Shown piece by piece: positions 35,297 through 43,962 of a DNA stretch of 64,000 nucleotides. The notes under the pieces are model-generated. The model saw only the letters and a list, made by a program, of their open reading frames with translations. It had not been told where the DNA came from and searched no databases. Source of the DNA: Vallitalea okinawensis. GTDB lineage: Bacteria; Bacillota; Clostridia; Lachnospirales; PQDH01. The position numbers were made by a program, and so were the translations under genes. Positions within the stretch are counted from its first letter, which is position 1. Each line of letters opens with the position of its first letter. The stretch lies in contig NZ_PQDH01000001.1 in NCBI RefSeq assembly GCF_002964605.1, positions 186,001-250,000 on the forward strand, given 5' to 3'.

Positions 35297-37297
35297 CTAA
35301 ACACTCTTTTTAAGCTGCTGATAAATCTCAGATTGCTCCAAATCAACCTTCTTATTTGTAAACAATGAAAATTCAACAATAGTACCACGCATTTCATAGC
35401 TCATCAGCTCTAATTCTTTAAATATAGCTAAGCAATTCTTAATCTTATTGAGGTGAATTTGTTCACCATATTGTTGATCAATATGATCCTTTAACACTTC
35501 AATAGTAATAGTATTCCCATATATGCGCTTATAGTTCACTAAACTCTTGTAAATCATAGCGAAATCTTTTCTTTCAGGTACTTGTTCAGAATTATCTTCA
35601 TAGGCATGGATATCCCTTAATAGAATCTGTGGCTTAACGACACCTTTCCATTCATTGCGATCTAACTTTCCTACAACTTTACAACTTAGATTAGCAAATA
35701 AACTGCTGCTGTACTCACCGATGCCAAAACCGATAGCATCAACGTTATTATAACCTAAAGATAGTTTTAAATGATTCCTCTCTTTTCCAATAGCCCTCGC
35801 ATCATTAATTTTTGTTTCAATGCAAAACATTGGCTCTGGATTCCCCATCCCATACGGTCTTAATACATCTATTTGATTAATAAATTCTAGAGATACATCT
35901 TTTTCAGGCAAATGTGCGTCCAGTTTTAATTTAGGTACTAAAGTATCTTTCTGCATATTTTCCTCTGCAAAAGTATTTAAGCGTTTTTGCAATTCAGCAA
36001 CTTTAGACACATCTAAAGACATACCAGCTGCCATTTCGTGACCACCAAATTTATCCATCAAATCATTACAGGAATAAACTGCATCAAATATACTAAATCC
36101 CTCTACGCTACGTGCAGATCCAGATGCGACACCATCTTCTACACATAATATTATGCTTGGACGATAATATTTTTCAGTAATCCTAGAGGCTACAATTCCA
36201 ATAACACCATGGTGCCATTCTTCACTTGCAACTACTAGAATTTTATTTTCATCTATATTGATACTGTTTTCAATGATAGCAACTGCCTCGTCGTAAATCT
36301 GCTGCTCTAAAGCTTGTCTCTTTAAATTTTCTTCATTGAGTTCTTTAGCTATGACTAAAGCCTCTGCATCATCTGTACATGTAAATAACCTTACACCACG
36401 AGCTGCATCACCTAAACGACCTGCTGCATTAAGACGAGGAGCTACTCGAAAGCCAATAATACCACTGGAGATTTCCTGATCAGATTGATAACCAGTCACT
36501 TCTAATAAGTTCTTCAAACCAGTGTTCCATGTGTTAGGGATGGTTTGGAAAGCATGTTTCACAATAATTCTATTTTCATTAACTAATGGTACAATATCTG
36601 CAACAGTCCCAACCGCTACAATATCAAGGTATTTCCAAATAATATCCACACAGTCCATGGCTATACTTAAGGCCTGCATCAATTTGAAAGCAACACCTAC
36701 ACCAGCTAATTCTTTAAAAGGATAAGGACAATCTTCTTGCTTAGGATCTATGACAGACAAAGCCTTCGGTATGACTTCTTGTGGCTCATGATGGTCTGTA
36801 ATAATAATGTCCACGCCTAATTCTTTACATACTTCAACCTGATCCACTGCAGTGATTCCTGTGTCCACAGTGACAATAAGATCTGTTTCCTGTTCCTTTA
36901 ATTTTTCTATAGCACCAGTATTGATACCATAGCCTTCTTCTAATCGATTGGGTATGTAATAGTCCACATTGAATCCACATTCTCCCAAGAACATGACAAG
37001 GATAGATGTGCTTGTTATGCCATCCACATCATAATCACCATATATAACTAGTTTTTCACTCTTTTCTTTTGCTTTTATGATACGGTTAACTGCCTTTTCC
37101 ATACCTTTTAATAAATATGGATCGTGAAAGTTTTCAAAAGTAGGATTTAAAAACAAACTCACTTCATGATCTTCAAGTATTTTTCTATTATAAAGTAATT
37201 TAGCTGTAATCAAGGAGATATTATGCTTTTGACTTAATCCTTTAATGATAACATCATCTTGCTCTCTTTCGTTCCAAATGTACTTAGGTCCTAACAT
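35297..37297 (-). CDS. recJ: Single-stranded-DNA exonuclease RecJ
   Basis: 666 aa. DHH-family motifs VIYGDYDVDGITS, VTVDTGI, IITDHHEP and the DHHA1 Gly-rich GGHEMAAGMSL motif, then an OB-like C-terminal domain. It performs 5'-3' ssDNA degradation in recombination and mismatch repair. GGAAG lies 8 bases before the ATG. It follows secF by 124 bases. Confidence 0.95.
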   Translation of the reverse strand: MLGPKYIWNEREQDDVIIKGLSQKHNISLITAKLLYNRKILEDHEVSLFLNPTFENFHDPYLLKGMEKAVNRIIKAKEKSEKLVIYGDYDVDGITSTSILVMFLGECGFNVDYYIPNRLEEGYGINTGAIEKLKEQETDLIVTVDTGITAVDQVEVCKELGVDIIITDHHEPQEVIPKALSVIDPKQEDCPYPFKELAGVGVAFKLMQALSIAMDCVDIIWKYLDIVAVGTVADIVPLVNENRIIVKHAFQTIPNTWNTGLKNLLEVTGYQSDQEISSGIIGFRVAPRLNAAGRLGDAARGVRLFTCTDDAEALVIAKELNEENLKRQALEQQIYDEAVAIIENSINIDENKILVVASEEWHHGVIGIVASRITEKYYRPSIILCVEDGVASGSARSVEGFSIFDAVYSCNDLMDKFGGHEMAAGMSLDVSKVAELQKRLNTFAEENMQKDTLVPKLKLDAHLPEKDVSLEFINQIDVLRPYGMGNPEPMFCIETKINDARAIGKERNHLKLSLGYNNVDAIGFGIGEYSSSLFANLSCKVVGKLDRNEWKGVVKPQILLRDIHAYEDNSEQVPERKDFAMIYKSLVNYKRIYGNTITIEVLKDHIDQQYGEQIHLNKIKNCLAIFKELELMSYEMRGTIVEFSLFTNKKVDLEQSEIYQQLKKSV

Positions 37298-37333
37298 ATC
37301 ATCATCTTCCTAAATGTTTTAAAAATAATTTAA

Positions 37334-37353
37334 AGCCAGCATAAAAGCTGGCT
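37334..37353 (-). terminator. Possible weak terminator after secF
   Basis: AGCCAGC (37334-37340) pairs with GCTGGCT (37347-37353); on the minus strand a T/A-rich tail follows. The tail is interrupted, so read-through into recJ is likely. Confidence 0.5.
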
Positions 37354-37421
37354 CTATAAATATATCTTATTTAATTATAGCAAATCTTTAGGACAAAATA
37401 AACCCTAAACATATTTTGTTT

Positions 37422-38315
37422 TTAAGCTTTAGCTAATCTTTTTTCTTCTTTATCTTTGAATAAATGCCATACTGGACTGGCAATAAAGATTGAAGAATAA
37501 GTACCACTTAATATACCAATCATTAATGGGAATGCAAATTCTTTAATAGCTGGTACACCTAAGATATAAAGCATTGCAACCATCACAACTGTTGTCACTG
37601 ATGTATTAATTGAACGAGATAACGTCTGTTTAATACTTCGATTAACTAACCCAGAGTAGTCTCCTCTACGCATAACTGCCTGGTTCTCTCTAATTCTATC
37701 AAACACAACGATGGTATCATTGATGGAGTAACCAACAATGGTCAGCATAGCTGCAATGAAAGAGTTGTTAACGGGTATGCTAAAAATAGAGTATACTGCT
37801 AAAACAATTAATACGTCATGTAATAATGCTGCAATTGCACTTACACCTGTTGTAATATCATGGAATCTAAAGGAAATATATATTAACATAACAACTGAAG
37901 CTATAACAATCGCCAATAGTGCATCTCTCTGCATTTCGCCGCTTATTGTACCTGAAATATTTGAATGACTTAGTAAGTCCCCATCTTTACCACTTTGTAG
38001 GCCATATTCTGTAGCAAGAGCATTAAATACTTCTGTTCTTTCGTCTGTAGATAATTCCTTCGTCTTAATAATAACTTCTTGTGAACCTGTAACCTTTTGT
38101 ATATCAGCACCTTCTGCCTTTGAACCAAGTACATCTTCTACAACAGCACGGATATCGCCTTCTGTGAAATCTTGTCCAATTTGAACATGCATCATGGTAC
38201 CACCGGCAAACTCAATGTCATAATTTAAACCGCGTACCATCATTAATCCTAAACCAATAATAATAATAGTTAAGGAGATTATAAACCAATACTTTTTATT
38301 TTCTACTATTTTCAC
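37422..38315 (-). CDS. secF: Protein translocase subunit SecF
   Basis: 297 aa. The first membrane helix, YDIEFAGGTMMHV, and the C-terminal five-helix block (VNNSFIAAMLTIVGYSINDTIVVFDRIREN) are SecF signatures. With SecD it uses the proton or ion gradient to aid Sec export. I start at the GTG 38315 because the GTG at 38324 abuts the Shine-Dalgarno sequence. secD ends 12 bases upstream. Confidence 0.96.
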   Translation of the reverse strand: MKIVENKKYWFIISLTIIIIGLGLMMVRGLNYDIEFAGGTMMHVQIGQDFTEGDIRAVVEDVLGSKAEGADIQKVTGSQEVIIKTKELSTDERTEVFNALATEYGLQSGKDGDLLSHSNISGTISGEMQRDALLAIVIASVVMLIYISFRFHDITTGVSAIAALLHDVLIVLAVYSIFSIPVNNSFIAAMLTIVGYSINDTIVVFDRIRENQAVMRRGDYSGLVNRSIKQTLSRSINTSVTTVVMVAMLYILGVPAIKEFAFPLMIGILSGTYSSIFIASPVWHLFKDKEEKRLAKA

Positions 38316-38327
38316 GATCGCCACCCC

Positions 38328-39689
38328 CTATTTCGCACCTTGTAACAGTTCATATTTTTTCTTACTGAAACCAAACCAAGCTTTTTTATCTAAGCCTAAT
38401 TCAACCAAAGCTTTTAACATGATTCTTGTTACAACCAATGCAGTAAACATGGAAACAATAATACCAACACCTAATGTCTGAGCGAAACCTTTTACTGGTC
38501 CACTACCAAAGAACCATAATACAACTGCTGCAATAAGCGTTGTAATATTTCCATCTAGAATAGCTGACATAGCTTTCTTGAACCCTGCATCAATTGATGC
38601 TCGAATACCTTTACTAGCATAAAGCTCTTCTTTAATTCTTGAGAAAATGACTACGTTAGCATCTACAGCCATACCAATGGACAAGATAATACCTGCAACC
38701 CCTGGCAAAGTTAATGTTACTTCGAATGCTGCTAAAATAATTATAACTAATGAACCATAGATAACAAGAGCTAAATCTGCTGCTAACCCAGGTACTCTGT
38801 AATAAGCAAGCATAAATAATAGAACCAAAATAAGTCCTATAGCACCAGCTCTAATACTTGTATCTAATGAATTAGCTCCTAATTTGGCTCCGACACCTTG
38901 TGACTGGATAGGAATCAAATCAAATGGTAATGCACCAGCGTTAATCAAGTTAGCTAACTCACTAGCGCTTTCCTGATTAAAACTACCACTTATAATAGCC
39001 TCACCATTTGTAATCACACCATTAACAGTTGGCATACTAACAACTTGTCCATCTAAAGTGATAGCGATAGGCATACCAATGTATTTCTCTGTTGCATCTG
39101 CAAATTTTTGCTTACCATCAGTATTTAATTCAAGGATAACATGATGTTTAGCGATTCCACTACTATCTACTGGTCCATAAGCACTAGATGCTTTCTTAAC
39201 ATCAGCACCTGTTAATGCAACTTCACCAACACCTTGCTCCAAAGCTAAATCAACTTGAGCTTGATTAAATTCTTCATAAGTGTTGAATTCTTGATCTTCT
39301 GGTATACTCAACTCAGCTAAGTTAATACCAATAAACTCCAATTGTGCTGTTTTACCAATATCGTCTACAGCCTTATTGGGGTCATCGACACCAGGTATCT
39401 CTACATATATACGATCGCCACCTTCGCGATAAACTTCAGCTTCTGTATAATTATTAATATCTAATCGTTTTCGAATAACAGAAACTGCAGCCGCCATCTC
39501 TTCATCTGAAGGATTGTCTATTCCTGCTTCATAGGTTATTTGAACACCACCGTTTAAATCTAATCCTAAAGGAATGCTTTCATAACCAAATTTTTTGTCT
39601 CCGCCTATTCCTATAAGAGCTAACGCAGTTGTAAGTCCGATCACAACTAGCAGAATAATAAGAATAAGTGCATTTTTTGCTTTCATCAT
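38328..39689 (-). CDS. secD: Protein translocase subunit SecD
   Basis: 453 aa. One N-terminal helix, the first periplasmic-type signature LGLDLNGGVQITYE, and a C-terminal block with GVAGIILSIGMAVDANVVIFSRIKEEL. It is the partner of SecF in export. It lies between the SCIFF maturase gene and secF, a clostridial arrangement. AAAGGGGG precedes the ATG. Confidence 0.97.
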   Translation of the reverse strand: MMKAKNALILIILLVVIGLTTALALIGIGGDKKFGYESIPLGLDLNGGVQITYEAGIDNPSDEEMAAAVSVIRKRLDINNYTEAEVYREGGDRIYVEIPGVDDPNKAVDDIGKTAQLEFIGINLAELSIPEDQEFNTYEEFNQAQVDLALEQGVGEVALTGADVKKASSAYGPVDSSGIAKHHVILELNTDGKQKFADATEKYIGMPIAITLDGQVVSMPTVNGVITNGEAIISGSFNQESASELANLINAGALPFDLIPIQSQGVGAKLGANSLDTSIRAGAIGLILVLLFMLAYYRVPGLAADLALVIYGSLVIIILAAFEVTLTLPGVAGIILSIGMAVDANVVIFSRIKEELYASKGIRASIDAGFKKAMSAILDGNITTLIAAVVLWFFGSGPVKGFAQTLGVGIIVSMFTALVVTRIMLKALVELGLDKKAWFGFSKKKYELLQGAK

Positions 39690-39790
39690 TTTTCCCCCTT
39701 TGGTAAAATTACTCTATTGCTATTATATTCCTTAAAGAAATCGAAGTCAAATATTTCTAGGTAATTCCAATATTTAACATATCCTTCTGT

Positions 39791-41149
39791 TTACTCTGCC
39801 AACATCTGCTTAGCTTTCATCATAATAGCACACTCGACACGTTTCTTTTCAAGCTCACAACCTACCTTATAAGCTCTGTTGATATCGCCATAGAACTGGA
39901 ATGAATTAGCGCTGCAACCACCGCTACAGTAAAACTTAGCCCAACACTCTTTGCATTCTGGTTTTGTATAAACATTAGTAGCTTTAAAGGCTTTTAATTT
40001 TCCTTCATTGGTGATTCCTTCATTCACATCACCCATTTTAAATTCATCAAGACCTACAAATTGATGGCAAGGGTATAAATCTCCCCAAGGTGTTACTGCC
40101 ATGTATTCACAACCAGAACCGCAACCACTTAAGCGTTTAGCAACACATGGTCCTTGATTTAGATCGATCATGAAGTGGAAAAAGTTAAAGCCTTTCCCTT
40201 CATCACGTCTCTTTACCATTTCATCTGCTAGTTTTTCATACTGCTCAAATAATTGAGGTAAGTGCTCTTCTTTAAGGGCATATGGCATATCATCAGAGGC
40301 TACTACAGGCTCAACAGAAACTTGTTTAAATCCTAAGTCAGCCAAGTGAAGAACGTCATTGGCAAAATCTAAATTATGGCTTGTAAAAGTTCCACGTACA
40401 TAATAATCCATTTGATTACGTGTTTCGGCCACTTTTTTAAATTTATCCACGATGATATCATAACTACCTTTTCCATTGCTAGATGGTCGCATCAGATCAT
40501 TGATTTCTTTTCGTCCGTCGATGCTTAAAACCACATTATGCATATGTTCATTTAAGTAAGCAGTAATCTCATCATTTAATAGAATACCATTTGTCGTCAT
40601 GGTAAAGCGGAAATTTTTATTATGTTCTTTTTCAAGACTTCTACCGTATTCAACGATTTCTTTAACAACACCAAAGTTCATCAACGGTTCTCCACCAAAG
40701 AAGTCTATCTCCAAGTTTCGTCGATTACCTGAATGAGCAATTAAGAAGTCAATAGCTTTTTTTCCAACTTCTGCAGACATCATGGACCGATCGCCATGAT
40801 ATTCACCCTCACCAGCGAAGCAATAGCGACAACTTAGATTACAGTCATGAGCAATATGTAAACATAATGCTTTAACCACTGTTTCTCTATTCTCAAAGTT
40901 TTGTAACACATTTCCATACTCATCCTCAGAAAAAAGTAGCCCTTCATCTTTAAGTGCTTTAATTTCTTCTAAAGCTTCTAGAAGTACTTCTTTGCTATGA
41001 TCTTCACTGTATTCTTTGAGAAGTACTTCTTCACTTTTCTTTTCATAGTCTTGGATTAAGTCATATACCAATTCATCAACCACATGAACGGCACCTGAAT
41101 AGATATCCATGACAATATTTAATTCCCCTAATTTATATTGATGAATCAC
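39791..41149 (-). CDS. scfB: SCIFF peptide maturase (radical SAM/SPASM)
   Basis: 452 aa. Starts at GTG 41149 (AAAGGAAG 7 bases upstream), giving the family-typical opening IHQYKLGELNIVMDIYSGAVHVVD. CNLSCRYCF binds the radical SAM cluster. A C-terminal SPASM region carries the auxiliary-cluster cysteines (CVAKRLSGCGSGC, CHQF, CKECWAKFYCSGGC). Known SCIFF maturases form Cys-Thr thioether bonds in ScfA. Its substrate gene is 312 bases upstream and secDF follow. Confidence 0.96.
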   Translation of the reverse strand: MIHQYKLGELNIVMDIYSGAVHVVDELVYDLIQDYEKKSEEVLLKEYSEDHSKEVLLEALEEIKALKDEGLLFSEDEYGNVLQNFENRETVVKALCLHIAHDCNLSCRYCFAGEGEYHGDRSMMSAEVGKKAIDFLIAHSGNRRNLEIDFFGGEPLMNFGVVKEIVEYGRSLEKEHNKNFRFTMTTNGILLNDEITAYLNEHMHNVVLSIDGRKEINDLMRPSSNGKGSYDIIVDKFKKVAETRNQMDYYVRGTFTSHNLDFANDVLHLADLGFKQVSVEPVVASDDMPYALKEEHLPQLFEQYEKLADEMVKRRDEGKGFNFFHFMIDLNQGPCVAKRLSGCGSGCEYMAVTPWGDLYPCHQFVGLDEFKMGDVNEGITNEGKLKAFKATNVYTKPECKECWAKFYCSGGCSANSFQFYGDINRAYKVGCELEKKRVECAIMMKAKQMLAE

Positions 41150-41461
41150 TCTCGTTCTTCCTTTCTTATCACATTTGATGCTACTGATAGAGAAGCCAAA
41201 TGTAAGCAAACTCCTCTTTTAATACTTCACATAGAAGGCTCCTGCGTCATCTTCTATGGATAATTTCATTCTGCGTAGCAAATATATCCAAACCAATGTA
41301 AGTTCTATACCATTGCAAAATTATAATTACCTTGCTCACATGTAAGGCTCCTATGTCGCCGTACAAGTGAAGTATTAAATGATGATTCCTTGCAAACAAA
41401 AGCCTCCTTTAATACTTCAAAATAAGCAGCGGCTATGCCACTGCTTATGGGATCATAAACG
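41150..41461 (-). other. scfA-scfB spacer with alternative hairpins
   Basis: No gene in 312 bases. TTTAATACTTCA occurs at 41218-41229 and 41408-41419, and its complement at 41368-41379, so the middle copy can pair with either flank. CATAGAAG/CTTCTATG (41230-41237 with 41251-41258) forms another hairpin. GGCTCCT-containing segments recur at 41237 and 41347, which suggests internal duplication. The layout could tune scfB relative to scfA. Confidence 0.5.
41422..41448 (-). terminator. Attenuator-like hairpin after scfA
   Basis: ATAAGCAGCGGC (41422-41433) pairs with GCCACTGCTTAT (41437-41448), a 12-bp stem with one wobble. It begins 14 bases past the scfA stop. Only a short T-run follows on the minus strand, so partial termination giving excess precursor peptide over maturase is likely. 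Confidence 0.6.
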
Positions 41462-41605
41462 TTATTTTACGTTTTCGCAAGTTTGATTTCCTACTGTACA
41501 AGAAGTTTTACATGCTGATTGGCAAGAAGTTTGGCACTCACCACAGCCACCTTTTAGCATACTCTTCTTTAAAGTCGCTTGGTTTAAAGTTTTAATACGT
41601 TTCAT
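41462..41605 (-). CDS. scfA: SCIFF precursor peptide (six Cys in forty-five)
   Basis: 47 aa, too short for routine ORF calling. It begins MKRIKTLNQATLKKSMLKGG and ends in a Cys-rich core with six cysteines (positions 21, 24, 28, 32, 36, 43) and interspersed Thr/Ser, matching the SCIFF family. It is a ribosomally made peptide modified by ScfB; the mature function is unknown. GGAGG lies 11 bases before the ATG. It is followed by an attenuator-like hairpin. Confidence 0.95.
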   Translation of the reverse strand: MKRIKTLNQATLKKSMLKGGCGECQTSCQSACKTSCTVGNQTCENVK

Positions 41606-41683
41606 TCTTTCTGTCGCCTCCTTGAAACAAATAAAATGAATACACTTATGTACTATTCATCCTGTTATTAAATAATCAATGGT

Positions 41684-41689
41684 ATTATA
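41684..41689 (-). promoter_or_regulatory. Extended -10 promoter of the scfA operon
   Basis: TGATATAAT on the minus strand is an extended -10 element (TATAAT at 41689-41684). The -35 (TTTTCA, 17 bp upstream) is weak, as is tolerated with an extended -10. Confidence 0.6.
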
Positions 41690-41719
41690 TCACAATACCC
41701 AGCTTCTGAAAAGTTTTTT

Positions 41720-42148
41720 TTACCCTTCATCCCGCTTTCCACCAAACACACCACCAAGTGCACCACTACCTAGGCATAAGAGTAACATTGATAATCCATT
41801 TGAAGTTATTGAAATACTGCCTTTGACAAGATAAGAAATTAAGAAGAATATGATGAAATAAAGTAAGCCACAAGTTCCACCCCAAAGCCAACCTGTATCT
41901 TTATATGATCCAGCTGTTTTAAGTCCTGCTACTATTACAGCAATTACTGTAACAATTATGAGCATCACATTTTGATGGGTTGGATTATTTAACATATTCG
42001 TATAGGTTAATATGAAAGCCATTAATATAAAAAAGAAGGCTGTAATCATATAACCAAAGACTAAACCTTTTGTAAGGCTTAATAAAAGCGTATTATTCTT
42101 ACTTTGGGACATTTTAGGTCGTTTGATTTGGTACTTGGATTTGGCCAT
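41720..42148 (-). CDS. TIGR04086 family membrane protein
   Basis: 142 aa with four hydrophobic segments (for example GYMITAFFFILMAFILTY, MLIIVTVIAVIVAGLKTAG, GGTCGLLYFIIFFLISYL) after a basic N-terminus. The position beside scfA and downstream of yajC/tgt is characteristic of TIGR04086/YrzE proteins. Function is unknown; some link to Sec or the SCIFF neighbourhood is inferred from conserved order. AGGGGGG precedes the ATG. Confidence 0.85.
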   Translation of the reverse strand: MAKSKYQIKRPKMSQSKNNTLLLSLTKGLVFGYMITAFFFILMAFILTYTNMLNNPTHQNVMLIIVTVIAVIVAGLKTAGSYKDTGWLWGGTCGLLYFIIFFLISYLVKGSISITSNGLSMLLLCLGSGALGGVFGGKRDEG

Positions 42149-42431
42149 ATTATCCCCCCTACTTATGTTCTAATACTATTCTACTAATGAAACATAATAA
42201 TTATGTGTACTTTTGAAATAAGCTGTGTAGAAAGCAAGTTTTCATGATTATATAACATATCATAAAGAGAATGAATCATTGAAGGGTAATTATCATTCTT
42301 ATTCCAGAATCAAGCTAAAAATAAATACTTTAATAGCTTAACGTCATATTAAAACTTGATCAGCAGTTGATAAAATTTCTGCTAAGATTATCGTTTTTAT
42401 GATATGATAGTCACATAGGAGGTGTCATCTA

Positions 42432-43271
42432 TTGACAATTGACTTACACACACATACAACAGCATCTGATGGTTCTTTTACACCAGAAGAAATTATAGAA
42501 CGGGCACATCAAAATAACATAAAAGCTCTTGCCATTACTGATCATGATACTGTATCGGGTCTAGATGAAGCCATGCGAATCGGGAAGAAGTATGGCATTG
42601 AAGTTATTCCAGGTATTGAATTTTCGACTCGCTATATGAAGGAAGATGTTCATATTGTAGGTCTATATATAGATTGGCATAATGACATTCTACTAAAGGA
42701 GCTTGAAGAGGTAAAACGGGATCGTGAAACAAGAAATCAGCGCATGGTCAATCGTCTTCAAGAGTTAGGATACGCTATAAGCTTCAAAGAAGCAGAAAAA
42801 TTAGCTGGCGGTGATATTTTAACCCGGGCTCATTTTGCTAAGCTCTTAGTTAACAAAGGTTACTTTGAAGATATGCCTGAAGTTTTTGACAAGGTATTAG
42901 GTACTGATGGTCAAGGCTACGTTAGACGTAAGACTTTTACTCCTGAGCAAGCCATTAGATTGATTAAAGCAGCTGGTGGGCTTGGAATTATTGCCCATCC
43001 TCTGCTCTACAAATTTGATAACGAGCAACTAGACACACTGGTTAAAAACTTAAAAATTATTGGACTAGATGGTATTGAAGCTTATTATTATTCCTTTACA
43101 GATGATGAAACGAGCTCTATAAAGTCTCTAGCAGAAAAATATGACTTACTCATATCTGGTGGCAGTGATTTCCATGGTGATAATCGTCATGGAGTTGATG
43201 TTGGAAGAGGTTACGGTAACTTGAACATTCCATATTCATTAATTGAAAAAATGAAAGAACGATTAAAGTAG
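42432..43271 (+). CDS. PHP-domain phosphoesterase (YciV/RNase AM-like)
   Basis: 279 aa. DLHTHTTASDGSFTPEE, AITDHDTVSG, IPGIEFST, a conserved RAHFAKLLVNKGY insertion, IAHPLL and SGGSDFHG give the full set of PHP metal ligands. Related proteins hydrolyse 3',5'-nucleotide bisphosphates or short RNA ends. A TTG start follows AGGAGGTG. It is the only + strand gene inserted in the tgt-yajC-scf-sec block. Confidence 0.92.
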   Translation: MTIDLHTHTTASDGSFTPEEIIERAHQNNIKALAITDHDTVSGLDEAMRIGKKYGIEVIPGIEFSTRYMKEDVHIVGLYIDWHNDILLKELEEVKRDRETRNQRMVNRLQELGYAISFKEAEKLAGGDILTRAHFAKLLVNKGYFEDMPEVFDKVLGTDGQGYVRRKTFTPEQAIRLIKAAGGLGIIAHPLLYKFDNEQLDTLVKNLKIIGLDGIEAYYYSFTDDETSSIKSLAEKYDLLISGGSDFHGDNRHGVDVGRGYGNLNIPYSLIEKMKERLK

Positions 43272-43285
43272 TACTCAAACTAGAA

Positions 43286-43316
43286 AAGCTGTTTCTAAAT
43301 ATTTTAGAAACAGCTT
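43286..43316. terminator. Bidirectional terminator between PHP gene and yajC
   Basis: AAGCTGTTTCTAAA (43286-43299) pairs with TTTAGAAACAGCTT (43303-43316); T-rich tails follow on both strands. It separates the convergent PHP gene and yajC. Confidence 0.88.
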
Positions 43317-43329
43317 CTTTTAATAATTT

Positions 43330-43722
43330 TTATTCATCTTCGTCTAAGAAGTCTTCATCTTCATCGAAGTCAAAATCTTCATCTTCAAAATCTTCATCTT
43401 CGTCATCGATATCTTCTTCAACTTCTTCAATACGCTTTCTTGTTAAATTTGGCTCACCTACAGATGCAATTGCTTGCTTTGAAATAGGTACTAAAACGCT
43501 TTTATTTGTTCCAAATTCAACAATTAAAAATTCATTAACAATGTCAACAACCTTACCATATAACCCACCATTAGTCATGATCCAATCACCAACACTAATT
43601 GAGTTTTGCATATCGTCAACAGCTTTTTGACGCTTCTTTTGTGGTCTTATTAATAGGAAATAGAAAATTGCAAATAATGCTCCAAAGTATAAAATCATAC
43701 CTGCCATGCCCATACTGCCCAC
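43330..43722 (-). CDS. yajC: YajC, Sec translocase accessory, with acidic tail
   Basis: 130 aa. One N-terminal helix (MILYFGALFAIFYFLLIRPQKKRQK) and a small domain with MTNGGLYGKVVDIVNEFLIVEFG, standard for YajC (about 90-110 aa). The last 35 residues are almost all Asp/Glu with Phe (EDFEDEDFDFDEDEDFLDE), an unusual extension. GTG start with GGAGG 8 bases upstream. It is part of the SecDF-YajC complex and lies downstream of tgt. Confidence 0.93.
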   Translation of the reverse strand: MGSMGMAGMILYFGALFAIFYFLLIRPQKKRQKAVDDMQNSISVGDWIMTNGGLYGKVVDIVNEFLIVEFGTNKSVLVPISKQAIASVGEPNLTRKRIEEVEEDIDDEDEDFEDEDFDFDEDEDFLDEDE

Positions 43723-43962
43723 GTGAATTCCTCCTTAGTTTTCAATCATCAAGGTATTTCTTCATTAGTTGACTGCCATCACTCCAATAACTTCAACATA
43801 ATAATTAACATCAAACATCCTAATTACTCTAAGTCATAGACGTATCGTCAAGTACTATCTTCAACTATTTCCGAAAAAGTAATCTATAGTTGAACATAAT
43901 GGCAATTATAACTAATATAGAATATTATATAGGTAAGCCCTTAATAAATCAAGGGTTGCGAA

